Shown here: positions 35,601 to 41,175 of the stretch, one piece after another | Layout: every line of letters starts with the position of its first letter | Position numbering within the stretch: position 1 is the first letter of the stretch | NCBI RefSeq assembly: GCF_016616095.2 | Contig: NZ_CP067089.2 | Span: 3,968,001 to 4,032,000, forward strand | Reading direction: 5' to 3' | Length of the DNA: 64,000 nucleotides | From: Breznakiella homolactica | Lineage (GTDB): Bacteria > Spirochaetota > Spirochaetia > Treponematales > Breznakiellaceae | Made by a program: the position numbers and the translations under genes | Notes under the pieces: generated by a model | The model's database searches: none | What the model was told of the DNA's origin: nothing | What the model saw: the letters and a program-made list of their open reading frames with translations, nothing else

Positions 35601-37204
35601 ATGATAACTTATACCAGCTGACAAAGGCAGACGGGACAACCCGGTCGATGATGGGCGGAAGTTTAGAAGACTACCGGAGTACGTACAGCCAGGAGTTTGA
35701 CTATGATGTAATTGGTAACATGGTGAACAAGCGGAGTACGAGTACGGTCACGCCCTGGAAGAACATCGGGGACGATCTTAATTACACACTGGACTACGAG
35801 TATATAGAAAAGGACGGAATAAAGAGCCATCAGGCGAAACGGATCGGAGACCGGTACTACAGCTGTGACCTGAACGGGAACATTGTGGAAGTACGTGAAG
35901 GAGGAAACCGTGAAGAAGCGCCGAAGAGTAAAGAACCGATCGGAAAGGACGGCAGCCTCCGGTGGACTGAGTACGGGATGGGCCTTGACCGGGGAAACAA
36001 CTCAGGCGGCGGGAGCAGCGGGGGAGAACCGTGGAGCCGTCAGTACGTGTGGGATGAAGAGAACCGGTTAATCAAGAGTACCGAGGGAACCCTGGTGGTG
36101 ACGTACTCATACGGAGCCGATGGACAGCGAGCGGTGAAGTACTCGAGCCGAGGAGAGACGGTATACTTTGACAGCATGTGGCAGGTGATGGCGACAAGCA
36201 ACCGGCGGAGCAAGCACATCTATGTGGGGACGGAACGGATCGCGACGCGGCTGGGTGAGGTGAATAACGACACGATAGGGTTCAACAAGGTCCAGACGTA
36301 TTACTACCACAGTGACCACATAGGGAGCGCGCAGTTTGTGACGGACTACCAGGGAGATGAGTACGAGCGGATAGAATACACGCCGTATGGAGAGCTTTGG
36401 GTAGAGAAGACTACCAATGGGGTGGTGCAGCTGCCGTTTAGATTTACTGGAAAAGAGTTGGACGAAGAGACGGGATTGTATTATTATGGAGCGAGATACC
36501 TGGATCCTAAAACGAGTCAGTGGCTGAGTGCTGACCCGGCGCTGGGTGAGTACCTTCCTGGGGCGCCGACAAATAAGCAAGCCCGGGAACGGAACGCGAA
36601 TCTGCCTGGGATGGGAGGTGTATTTAACCTTGTAAACCTGCAATTGTATCATTATGCGGGGAATAATCCGGTCAAGTACACAGACCCTGATGGACGGAGT
36701 AATGATAAAGGGCCATTAGGGTTTAAGGAAACATGGGATGCCTTTGTCAGCGGGAGCAAAAAGGCTCGTTCTGAGATTGTTGGAAAATGGTTTGGAAAGG
36801 CAGACTTTGAGAAAAACAAAAGAGGCTTTAGTTTTAGCTATAATAAAAAATTACCATTTGGGGGCGAGATAAATCTTCATATTGAAGGGGGGGTAGCTCC
36901 ACAAATTCCTGAATCTGACAAAAAGGAAATCGCTCAACATAGTTATGATGGTGGCCATGGTCCAGAGGTTAATTTAGAAAACCCCACTGTCGATGGAATA
37001 ATGGAAAGAATCGACGAAATATTAACTGATCCTAATACAGAAATAGGAATAGGTGTTGATAAAGGTACTAAAGAACCAAAGATTGGATATCTTGCAGATG
37101 ATGGTACCTTAATCATTCACAATCCAACGGCTGATGATAAAGGAACAGCATTTTATGATCCAAATGGAACTGTTTTCTATAAGGATTTTACGCCAATTGA
37201 TTGA
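26696..37204 (+). CDS. Giant exported SpvB/FG-GAP/RHS polymorphic toxin
   Basis: About 3,502 residues; ATG 26696 follows GGAGAGGAAAGG (an in-frame ATG at 26660 lacks this). Order: signal peptide (1-24); ZU5-like domain (about 40-160, LEIPAGAVKEAVEI); SpvB domain (about 190-480, GELGFRIKLNVPAGRNGMTPE); FG-GAP/VCBS calcium repeats at about 559 and 640; a 1,000-residue unique region with degenerate repeats; more FG-GAP repeats at about 1770, 1882, 1981 and 2137 (DINGDGLPDYV); TcdB-middle-like part (about 2170-2280); many YD repeats (about 2330-3170). The RHS core ends with ELDEETGLYYYGARYLDP and NPVKYTDPDG (about 3330). The last 168 residues form a variable tip, AT-rich and unlike the rest, probably a toxin. 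The tip ends GYLADDGTLIIHNPT; no toxin family is recognised. An apparent immunity gene follows 26 bases later. Confidence 0.9.
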   Translation: MKRLTAVMILASQIGMMFPVPVYGTEAPGVLPGLMIPAEGESVSEVVEPGTGSTLRLGEAELEIPAGAVKEAVEIRITELRRTHELDEGMANVTGGTAGYRFEPRGMVFEKDVVVRIPYSEDIAESEMALENLYTYFYNEDAGHWETLERVEIDRDRRVIASVTTHFTEMINSTLTLPEGPSPIEFDPTTIKNLEAANPGSGVVQAEVQGGSVTGELGFRIKLNVPAGRNGMTPEVAVQYSSEGQSGLIGRGFDLSVGAITTDTRFGMPKYDGSDRYYYRGEELAAVESRSDEIEYRPVVEQGFERIVRNRAGNYWSITDKSGTVREYGRDEGWIGPARGNRGKVFTWYLTREKDMWGNTVEYGYRYDSVNRYTYLDKIVYTGRDTGNSSEREEGVFEIRFGYAERQDRRIDGRGGFVSKQGDRLERVTIWYRPGNRAVRSYWFEGDYNEFGQRVLKRFAEKSGDGSREWYAYEMDYYGLAKHGDGYDGFDTSRMWTVENGSKFDGISAQTSANFGGSTTGGIKLYGPKFWFPGWGVLAETSVSVGFGGGLGGTINSIVDVNGDGLPDLVRRDQDKLYVSFNNGNGGFSDNKALPGLGESIDNERRSYVSFGAKATLNVIDGVQVGAAGTTVTTTSKTLSGFMDVDGDGYVDFVRQGRRFDRNQGGRTGFLAQSWVGLDGINTPVQPITDDEKEDNDKSFYVQEPVRAWSAWRTGTISVSERGTLKNDTRSTEIRLDSYRGNSKLASIPLAGSGGQVSGTAVFTAAVEPTDRLYFHQNTGNDNEHGAVDWGITIKYTNLRLFENLGKGLRYRIPQVLVSKPPQQLLDNEYYKEVSGDTKTYSRQVSDETLTAYVSTNSELKAWAVKNRYFIVDTVPAELYKKILQKARPASVSDEDNPNTEAEKAYQRLYFGYEYEAEFERYIRVDPAKITGTDNDSKKVRDLLNDQTGVDNAFISGLQYLSESELLQIARIAGVDDDGEAYPYKDGSTGYSYRRTAAALQKPQEIIKEGAVTKYQSGVTVENLGVLLETRNAPYGGGIERLWLRKKAGDTYGIFFESNGVTREITAKTVSETQAIFMDYGVERTFLLQNKKSDLATIPDSIYQELVYPKAVEGKTFSEHSYSAIPGSIYAALRAVFSDEYIPARKADKVIFADAYEIKTRTEGSGENETTIIEYKYKGDGEDYTLADIRLMGENAKASAGISETINYSLMKEEHYTKLLEKLSGDYLVYLPSARNIFTGAYERTEEIVTVPGGEGEEPEEIVAVVYVYTTVNNDYPQWYITQLLTAVGESVADSGRIPEEDWSRIVAKLAEEDKHYIPSDQEVFESYYEIRDGLYILKDTVTRDETEWVLEYVKDTAAAGTADGLLRLMAGSPDLRVLTLSAADYNILTGIAKTDVRNCFVRGIPESGDGYYYVKTGLPEESAAALREAMRYYYFVYRAFPYYDYVSSEGIWQLKSGLDPAGISAVKAIIEELKLDVLTVIQRSNKYNSQTAHTVYYGSDGTGVALPGGSTKLSMDPYSGTLGMLGSTSGEKVGQIAFPGINGSGEIVWKHRYVHIFETGKDFSAENISAPPEPEETKNAWLQGKVEPENVVTMEHFVGGVYGWYYGLWTGYYTWDVNNIGQAPTVDKNKVKEGRATDPIFFSIMTRNREETGDAEKQLQTTGSGADEVAVPEDALVGPVASAVTSEMDDEMNITTRTRYYGAVVYRNNLYPNVNAGDSEDEGVYDGSPAIGSSGLTRIRRSKSKTKDYFLGVNPPTLNDGTSRQTEGLMDINGDRYPDMVVLEWDNSGNNIVSWKVYPGTGTGFGPAETYTPPKNNAYLSSNETKSYGMGASPGDAIGSMMATFKGGGNMSAVSGNESSSDSASFSISFNGSAGVSTEEEGLMDINGDGLPDYVVSQGSTMDVYLNLGDGTFSEKITWRNTATNTNALSIRFNGATETETARGLSQSLVGSVSGSIGFGTDIVVANSGIGASVTKTVMRFADMNGDGLADLVIKRDGDDYFLVRFNLGDEFMATPVKIYRPNWGSEIGDYAFDLGNELGQLLKNSLAGVGLPSQADFVTKLIPSGVLKLPTIDASNPIVQSLNPTQIDDDLEYSSGFNISLGGGVNIQYRLFYILAFFFNVGVNGSVANTSVNIKFMDIDGDGLPDHVLRIPYSRNNNHGKIYVKRNTLAEVGLLKGLTLPMGGSYNFAYERTENSEALPQSRWVVTEITKRAGNQPSGRGVSEYTERYTYENGYYDRARREFYGFGKVTAERGDGTTMETEYYTPDIAGADAYYLRRQPKQVTVRDGARDLQQTVYTTTAKNVGSYSAIKFPAMESRTVRTWGSTGSGYTQQTVTYTYEMLYGNVVKLQDLGDTRGSDGTVIATIEYDNPTGGYLHAHPERITVTDGFGRVLRKREGDYNSKGELTNWREYYESSKYIEYILTRDKYGNLASITDPRGSERAYTYDPVTHSLPASITVRNGKILGTHAYTSRSTWLPEYGAPETQTDANGRTMTYTYDERGRLSTVKTPHDTNGIPAVSYEYLVSGGYWTAVTYNKIGYDSGSGEVMRTVLYTDGLGRIIQTGKDGEFTDKNGNRRTGWNISGAVVYDSKARVIEEGQTQFSATMSQSELPGIAEIVRPTKKSYDGLDRILRVELPGAADKPPVITTIAYEVRNNRQYEISRDPLGNVTERSYDERGNISLVRRLDSIGNELMKGSYKYDLIGQLLEARDSLGGTVQVTYDLAGRRLTLTSPDTGTVESTYDESGNLIRRVDSQLKADGKDIWYEYDGLNRLVKIKYPTSEAVTYTYGDESAKTVNGAGRIIKQTDGTGSIEYKYGILGEVTEKTREIKRLESGRDPLKARFRYRGNYLGQLEWIEYPDLEVVRYGYDTGGQIQSVSSTKESLTTEYVKTIGYDEYGQRTYIEYGNGVRTSYTYDENRRWLDSIRTSHGAYGPVYQNMAYEFDEVGNVKGYINQSYGYEVTQQYTYDNLYQLTKADGTTRSMMGGSLEDYRSTYSQEFDYDVIGNMVNKRSTSTVTPWKNIGDDLNYTLDYEYIEKDGIKSHQAKRIGDRYYSCDLNGNIVEVREGGNREEAPKSKEPIGKDGSLRWTEYGMGLDRGNNSGGGSSGGEPWSRQYVWDEENRLIKSTEGTLVVTYSYGADGQRAVKYSSRGETVYFDSMWQVMATSNRRSKHIYVGTERIATRLGEVNNDTIGFNKVQTYYYHSDHIGSAQFVTDYQGDEYERIEYTPYGELWVEKTTNGVVQLPFRFTGKELDEETGLYYYGARYLDPKTSQWLSADPALGEYLPGAPTNKQARERNANLPGMGGVFNLVNLQLYHYAGNNPVKYTDPDGRSNDKGPLGFKETWDAFVSGSKKARSEIVGKWFGKADFEKNKRGFSFSYNKKLPFGGEINLHIEGGVAPQIPESDKKEIAQHSYDGGHGPEVNLENPTVDGIMERIDEILTDPNTEIGIGVDKGTKEPKIGYLADDGTLIIHNPTADDKGTAFYDPNGTVFYKDFTPID
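29318..31140 (+). repeat. Degenerate protein repeat array inside the giant RHS gene
   Basis: At least five divergent units share the pattern [small]-x-x-x-Y/W-x-x-[IL]-[hydrophobic], an Asp/Pro-rich turn and often an x-F-x-x-x-Y-E strand. Examples are VPAELYKKIL, IPGSIYAALR...FADAYEIK, KEEHYTKLLEKL...FTGAYERT, IPEEDWSRIVAKL...FESYYEIR and SAADYNILTGI. Unit lengths vary from about 60 to 110 residues. The array interrupts the FG-GAP scaffold between residues of about 870 and 1480. Confidence 0.5.
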
Positions 37205-37230
37205 TTTTTATATGAAAAGGGGTATTAAAT

Positions 37231-37659
37231 ATGAAGATACAAGAATTCCTTAAAACTTTAAAATTCTCAGATAAACTAATTAAATTAGGAGGATTTGAAT
37301 ATTTACTTGAAAAGTGGGAAGATATTGTTTTACATATTCCCTATAGTAAAAAATACCAATATGATGATTATTTGCATGATATCTCGATACGTGAAACAAT
37401 CCTTCAGTTTCAAGAAAATTGCGAAATAGACCAAATAGTACTAGACAGGATTTACAAAGCGGATTCAATATTTAAATCAAAAACAATAGAAGTAAATTAT
37501 CTTTGGTCAAAAGGATTGGAAAAAAGTAATAAAGAAAAAGAATGGTTTTGTTATCGGGTGCCACCTGAACGTATTTGCGATTGGTATTCTATAAAAAGCG
37601 AAGAAATGAAAATTTATTTTGAATGGGTAAAAAATCAATCAGAAGTATCAAGAAAATAG
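37231..37659 (+). CDS. Probable immunity protein for the RHS toxin tip
   Basis: 142-residue acidic/basic soluble protein with no signal peptide, starting 26 bases after the RHS stop with AAGGGG nine bases upstream. It is markedly AT-rich, like the toxin tip and unlike the RHS body. No family is recognised. It is rich in Lys, Glu, Trp and Tyr and mostly helical (IQEFLKTLKFSDKLIKLGGF, then FEWVKNQSEVSRK). Position directly after a variable RHS tip, small size, cytosolic nature and matching composition are the standard signs of a cognate immunity protein. The function is inferred from these alone. Confidence 0.7.
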   Translation: MKIQEFLKTLKFSDKLIKLGGFEYLLEKWEDIVLHIPYSKKYQYDDYLHDISIRETILQFQENCEIDQIVLDRIYKADSIFKSKTIEVNYLWSKGLEKSNKEKEWFCYRVPPERICDWYSIKSEEMKIYFEWVKNQSEVSRK

Positions 37660-37711
37660 GAGAACAGGAATGAAACAGAAAAAACTGTGAATGAAGCGAA
37701 AATTGGAGACC

Positions 37712-37731
37712 GTAGTGCCAACAAATAGAAA
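37712..37731 (+). repeat. Cassette-flanking direct repeat, copy 1
   Basis: GTAGTGCCAACAAATAGAAA lies about 50 bases after the immunity gene stop. It is 18/20 identical to 40343-40362, which lies at the same place after the gene ending at 40335. Likely a remnant of the recombination that stacks tip/immunity cassettes. Confidence 0.55.
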
Positions 37732-37741
37732 ATAGAGAGAA

Positions 37742-37777
37742 AAGAAAGCTCAGCGAAAAAATCCGCTGAGCTTTCTT
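37742..37777. terminator. Stem-loop terminator after the toxin/immunity pair
   Basis: AAGAAAGCTCAGCG (37742-37755) and CGCTGAGCTTTCTT (37764-37777) form a perfect 14-bp stem with an 8-base loop. The T-rich right arm can serve the plus strand, and the A-rich left arm the minus strand. It separates the immunity gene from the oppositely oriented transposase. The gap 37660-37946 holds otherwise only tiny frames and the flanking repeat. Confidence 0.7.
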
Positions 37778-37946
37778 GTAAGAGATCAGTTTATGCAAAT
37801 AAAAATAACCATGTTTTGGTAAAAAAGTATAAGAAAAATCCAAAGAAACGAGAAAACATATCATAAAATGGCTGGTAAACTAAGTCTTTGGACAGAGAAA
37901 TCCCCGGTAAAGAGAAACGAGAAAAGTAATCTAGAAAATCCCTTGC

Positions 37947-38870
37947 TTACGCCGCATCCCTAAAGTAGTGGTTATGAAGTCCAAAAAGAACCGGCTGTTT
38001 CCTGATCTTCCCTATGGTATTCGATATTGGTACGGGTCTATTCGGAATAGCGTTAATCCCTTGATGTGGTCTATAGTTATTGTAGTAGAGAATATAGTTG
38101 GAGACCAGATTTCTCAGCTGTCTGAAAGAAAAGATAATAAAATGATCGAGACACTCCTGACGCAGAGAACGTACAAAGCGTTCGGCATAGGCATTCATGT
38201 TAGGACAGTAGGGTAAAATGGAAACATGGTTAAACGAGTAATCCTGATAGGGAAAAAACCTAAACTCACCTGAATTGTCATGAATAAGTGTTGTTCCGGG
38301 ATGGGTGTACTCAAACTCAATAAACTGATTCTTAAGAAAAAGTCTGTTCGGATGATCGGTAACTCCGAACTGAATAATTTTGCGGGAAGCAATTTCTATA
38401 ATGAAGAAGACATAGAAAGGATGATTACCGGAGAAGACGGAATCGACGGTACAGAAGTCACAGGCAAAGAGAGATTGAAGATGACTGGAAATAAAACTTT
38501 TCCAGGATTCGTTGTATTGGATCTGCCCTGAACGGAAGGCGTTAGAGATAATTCTGCGGATAGATTCGTGAGAGACAGAGATAGAGATCTTCTTGAGTTC
38601 ATCCTGTATGCGCCGAGCACCCCAGAGTGGGTTGTGTTTTTTGAGAGAAATAATGAGCTGAACGAGATCCTTTGATAAAGGTTTTCTGCCTTTCTTTTTG
38701 TGTGGGAAAGACCACCTAAGTTTTCTGATGATACACCACCGGGACAGAAGTGACGTTGGTGAGAACGGCCAGGTGTGATGTTTTGATAAAGAGAAATGTT
38801 TAAGTCGTTGTAAGAGAACGAGGATTTGCATGATGAGGCAAAGGATAAGTGATGAAAGGATGAATATCAT
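37947..38870 (-). CDS. Integrase-core (rve, DDE) transposase
   Basis: 307-residue single-frame transposase of the retroviral-integrase type. An N-terminal helix-turn-helix part (NPLWGARRIQDELKK, residues about 78-92) precedes the DDE core. The three acidic residues are in ACDFCTVD, LIHDNSGEF and NAYAERFVRSLRQECLDH, and the usual end motif YNNYRPHQGINAIPNRP is present. The catalytic triad looks intact. It is AT-rich and opposite in strand to the toxin genes. I could not find terminal inverted repeats or a target duplication in the flanks (37778-37946 and 38871-39000), so element limits are unknown. It sits between the active tip/immunity pair and a decayed tip cassette. Confidence 0.85.
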   Translation of the reverse strand: MIFILSSLILCLIMQILVLLQRLKHFSLSKHHTWPFSPTSLLSRWCIIRKLRWSFPHKKKGRKPLSKDLVQLIISLKKHNPLWGARRIQDELKKISISVSHESIRRIISNAFRSGQIQYNESWKSFISSHLQSLFACDFCTVDSVFSGNHPFYVFFIIEIASRKIIQFGVTDHPNRLFLKNQFIEFEYTHPGTTLIHDNSGEFRFFPYQDYSFNHVSILPYCPNMNAYAERFVRSLRQECLDHFIIFSFRQLRNLVSNYILYYNNYRPHQGINAIPNRPVPISNTIGKIRKQPVLFGLHNHYFRDAA

Positions 38871-39011
38871 AGAGAGCAGAATAACTAAAAGCGGGATTAA
38901 AATAAAGTAATGAATAAAAATGAGAAGTATGATATATTGAGAGTGGTAGAAAGATCTTTGACAAGTGAGAGAAGGCGACAGTAGAGAGGGACCCGAAGAG
39001 GGGGTAGCGTA

Positions 39012-39042
39012 ATACTAATTTAGGCTTTGCCTAAATTAGTAT
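39012..39042. repeat. Perfect 14-bp inverted repeat (short-loop hairpin)
   Basis: ATACTAATTTAGGC and GCCTAAATTAGTAT flank a TTT loop. It lies between the transposase and the displaced toxin tip, at a sharp change from AT-rich to GC-rich sequence. The last two bases run into an ATGAAGCGA motif that recurs near other cassette ends. It has no T-run, so a terminator role is doubtful. Confidence 0.75.
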
Positions 39043-39127
39043 GAAGCGAGGGGGAGCAGCCCGCGCGGAAGGGCAGCATAGAGCGAACTAGAGCAGCAAG
39101 TACACGTGTGAGAAGGTACCGCCGGGT

Positions 39128-39199
39128 GCCGCATAAAAACGGGGATGAGCGACTTTCGAGGCGAACGCCGACGAGGAGCCATCCCCGTTTTCATACGGC
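39128..39199. repeat. Long imperfect hairpin before the displaced toxin tip
   Basis: GCCGCATAAAAACGGGGATG (39128-39147) pairs with CATCCCCGTTTTCATACGGC (39180-39199) at 18 of 20 positions, around a 32-base GC-rich loop. It could be a structured RNA, a recombination hairpin or a decayed repeat; nothing in the sequence decides. Confidence 0.6.
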
Positions 39200-39549
39200 A
39201 GGACCCGCTGGTACGGTATCCCGTGTGCTTGCTGCATGTAAAGACTCTGTGCTCCCCCAACTATAAAGGCAACACTTGGATATCGGGGCAACGGCCTCGG
39301 TCAGCTCCAATTCACATAGACGGCAATGGGGTTATGGCAGATGAATGGATATTGATTCATCCAAATGAAATTACAAATCCTGAAAGTCAAAAATACCCTG
39401 GAGGTCCCTATGATCCTCCAGGAAGTCTTGGTTGGCAAATACCCAATTTAGAAGATTGTAATGAAGTAATAGACGTTTAAAATACATTAGGATTTGATGT
39501 TGGTCATGACATTAAAATACGAGTACTCAATAAAGGTTATAAGGAATAA
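39145..39549 (+). pseudogene. Displaced RHS-type toxin-tip remnant, broken by an in-frame stop
   Basis: From about 39250 the frame reads like the C-terminal domain of a secreted toxin (HIDGNGVMADEWILIHPNE, then PGGPYDPPGSLGWQIPNLED). It has an in-frame TAA at 39478-39480, followed in the same frame by NTLGFDVGHDIKIRVLNKGY and a second stop at 39547-39549. The exported-protein gene starts six bases later, reproducing the toxin-then-partner layout of the cassette at 36.7-37.7 kb. No RHS body precedes it, and the ATG at 39145 lies inside the hairpin, so it is unlikely to be expressed as such. The toxin family is not recognised; only 80-100 residues remain. Confidence 0.55.
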
Positions 39550-39555
39550 TCGATA

Positions 39556-40335
39556 ATGAAAAGTCAATGTTTTATATGCATGGTATGCTTTTTTATTTGT
39601 ACCATATCAATTTTTGCAGATGGAGTATCTGGTATATTATATGTCGACTATCCATTTTCTGTTAAATTTTCTGGTGATGAGATTGTATTTACGGAAGTAA
39701 AAGATGGAGGGGACACGGCAATATCACGAAAAGGACGATTTGTTATAACTTATGAATATTCAATCCCTTTTTTGAATATAAACTATGATGATGGTGAAAA
39801 TATAAAACAATTAATGATTAAGAATGACAATATTTGTGCTCTTCTTGACGAAGCAAAATTGATTTTTTTGGGAGCAGCGAGTAGTTTCAATCAACGCGAA
39901 GGGTATTTACCGCCATCGAATGTTACGGCAACATCCTTTTTGACTGAAAAGGATAAAACATACACACCTGAAAATTTAACGAAAAATCCCTATTCGGAAA
40001 ATCCTTGGGCGGAAGGTGTAAATGGTCAGGGTATAGGAGAGAAATTGTATATAAGAAATACAATCGCAAGAGAATTATATATTTCAATAGGATTTGTTTC
40101 TTATACTAGACCATATCTTTATATTATGAATTCCAGACCAAAAGAATTAAAATTTTCAGTGGATGGAAAATTTTCGTTTATACAACATTTATCAGATACA
40201 CCAGAATATCAAAAAATAATATTTCCAGAACAAGTTAACAGAAATGATATTTTGATAGTTGAAATTATATCCGTATATGAAGGCACAATGTATCAAGATA
40301 CATGCATAAATAGTCTTATTGTAAAGATGTGGTAA
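39556..40335 (+). CDS. Exported protein with NADase-type glycan-binding motif, possible cassette partner
   Basis: 259-residue AT-rich gene. The leader MKSQCFICMVCFFICTISIFA predicts export. Residues 22-115 form a beta-rich domain of unknown type. Residues about 135-255 contain NPWAEGVNGQGIGEKLYI, the hallmark of the discoidin-like domain called the NADase-type glycan-binding domain. This domain occurs in proteins associated with polymorphic toxins and other surface systems. It lies six bases after the broken toxin-tip remnant, so it may be a periplasmic immunity protein or an accessory carried on the same cassette. Both ideas are inference. A flanking repeat copy lies just after its stop. Confidence 0.6.
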   Translation: MKSQCFICMVCFFICTISIFADGVSGILYVDYPFSVKFSGDEIVFTEVKDGGDTAISRKGRFVITYEYSIPFLNINYDDGENIKQLMIKNDNICALLDEAKLIFLGAASSFNQREGYLPPSNVTATSFLTEKDKTYTPENLTKNPYSENPWAEGVNGQGIGEKLYIRNTIARELYISIGFVSYTRPYLYIMNSRPKELKFSVDGKFSFIQHLSDTPEYQKIIFPEQVNRNDILIVEIISVYEGTMYQDTCINSLIVKMW

Positions 40336-40342
40336 ATGCATT

Positions 40343-40362
40343 GTAATGCTAACAAATAGAAA
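40343..40362 (+). repeat. Cassette-flanking direct repeat, copy 2
   Basis: GTAATGCTAACAAATAGAAA begins eight bases after the stop of the exported-protein gene and matches 37712-37731 at 18 of 20 bases. Confidence 0.55.
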
Positions 40363-40606
40363 GCAACTGAAAAACAAATCTGGTATGAAACTGAGTCATT
40401 TTCTTTGTTTAATCTGAGAAAAGGGAAGAATTTTATGGAAACCAGATCGAATAAAGAATCCATGTTTTAGCATTTATACTATTGTCATTTCCTTACTATT
40501 CTTTAGTATGTAAGGATAAGGTTTTAAAAAATTAAATGATATGAAGCGATGGGAGCCCCTTCGAACGATGGTGGTATAGTGTTTATTTGAACCGAAAAGA
40601 GCAGAA

Positions 40607-40981
40607 ATGGACAGTACAACAATATTTAATCGATTGGTTCAGGTTCTCTGTCTTTTATCATCCAGCTATGAAATTCAAAAAAGTGCTTTACCGGCAAATA
40701 TTGTTTTAGCTGATGAACTTGCGCTTCTCTTTGATGATGTATTTATTTTTTGTGAAAGACTTCAAAAAGAAAAATTCATATCGTCCGAACAGTTTAGCTT
40801 GCTGAAGCAGTTAGACACTGTTTTTAACGAAATGAGTGCTATAAAAGAAATTTGGTCGGACTCGGCATTGGAAAAAGAAAAAGACTGGGATGGTATCAGG
40901 GAAAAGGCATCTCTTTTATTAAAAAACTTGGGACAGGACTATACTCTTCCTTCAATAGATTGGGTCACATTTATATTTTAA
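40607..40981 (+). CDS. Small orphan protein, immunity-like
   Basis: 124-residue soluble, acidic, helical protein in AT-rich DNA, with no signal peptide and no recognised family. Features: LALLFDDVFIFCERLQKEKF in the middle and IDWVTFIF at the C-terminus. No toxin gene precedes it; the 271 bases upstream hold a repeat copy and an ATGAAGCGA motif but no open frame of note. Orphan immunity genes are commonly left downstream of RHS genes after tip replacement, which is the best reading here, but it is contextual only. The start ATG 40607 has AAAGAG upstream, a weak site. Confidence 0.5.
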   Translation: MDSTTIFNRLVQVLCLLSSSYEIQKSALPANIVLADELALLFDDVFIFCERLQKEKFISSEQFSLLKQLDTVFNEMSAIKEIWSDSALEKEKDWDGIREKASLLLKNLGQDYTLPSIDWVTFIF

Positions 40982-41077
40982 CAGCAAACCCCAATCGTCT
41001 TTGAGCTATAACGGGTTTGCCAATGAGCTTTCTCGGCTGTGATATCGATATTCTTCGGCATGACTTTCCTCAAATAT

Positions 41078-41110
41078 AAAAAAGCCCGGAACCATTTCCG
41101 GCTCCGGGCT
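41078..41110 (-). terminator. Rho-independent terminator of nifJ
   Basis: Read on the minus strand, AGCCCGGA and TCCGGGC arms form a 7-8 bp GC-rich stem followed by six T residues, about 65-95 bases after the nifJ stop codon. Confidence 0.8.
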
Positions 41111-41139
41111 CACTGCTTAATTTCTAGGAATCGGTTCGC

Positions 41140-41165
41140 GGAGCCGCCGCAGGACGGCGGACTCC
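41140..41165 (-). terminator. Additional GC-rich hairpin after nifJ
   Basis: GGAGCCGCCG...CGGCGGACTCC can fold into a strong stem with one bulge, ten bases past the nifJ stop. It has no T-run; it may stabilise the transcript end ahead of the terminator at 41078-41110. Confidence 0.45.
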
Positions 41166-41175
41166 GGAAATACCA

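Noticed and set aside
33700-36200. Possible CRISPR-like or tandem DNA repeats
   Set aside because: The periodic sequence is the coding signature of YD repeats in the RHS protein; units vary in length and sequence and lie in frame.
37778-39000. Terminal inverted repeats of the transposase-carrying element
   Set aside because: I compared both flanks of the transposase and found no convincing inverted ends or target duplication, so no element boundaries are reported.
39128-39199. Integron attC site
   Set aside because: Although hairpin-forming, it lacks the conserved RYYYAAC/GTTRRRY core pair, and no integron integrase is in the window.
41041-41080. Short coding-like reading (SYNGFANELSRL) directly after the small orphan gene
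   Set aside because: Too short and without a start codon; it may be a gene remnant but cannot be distinguished from chance.
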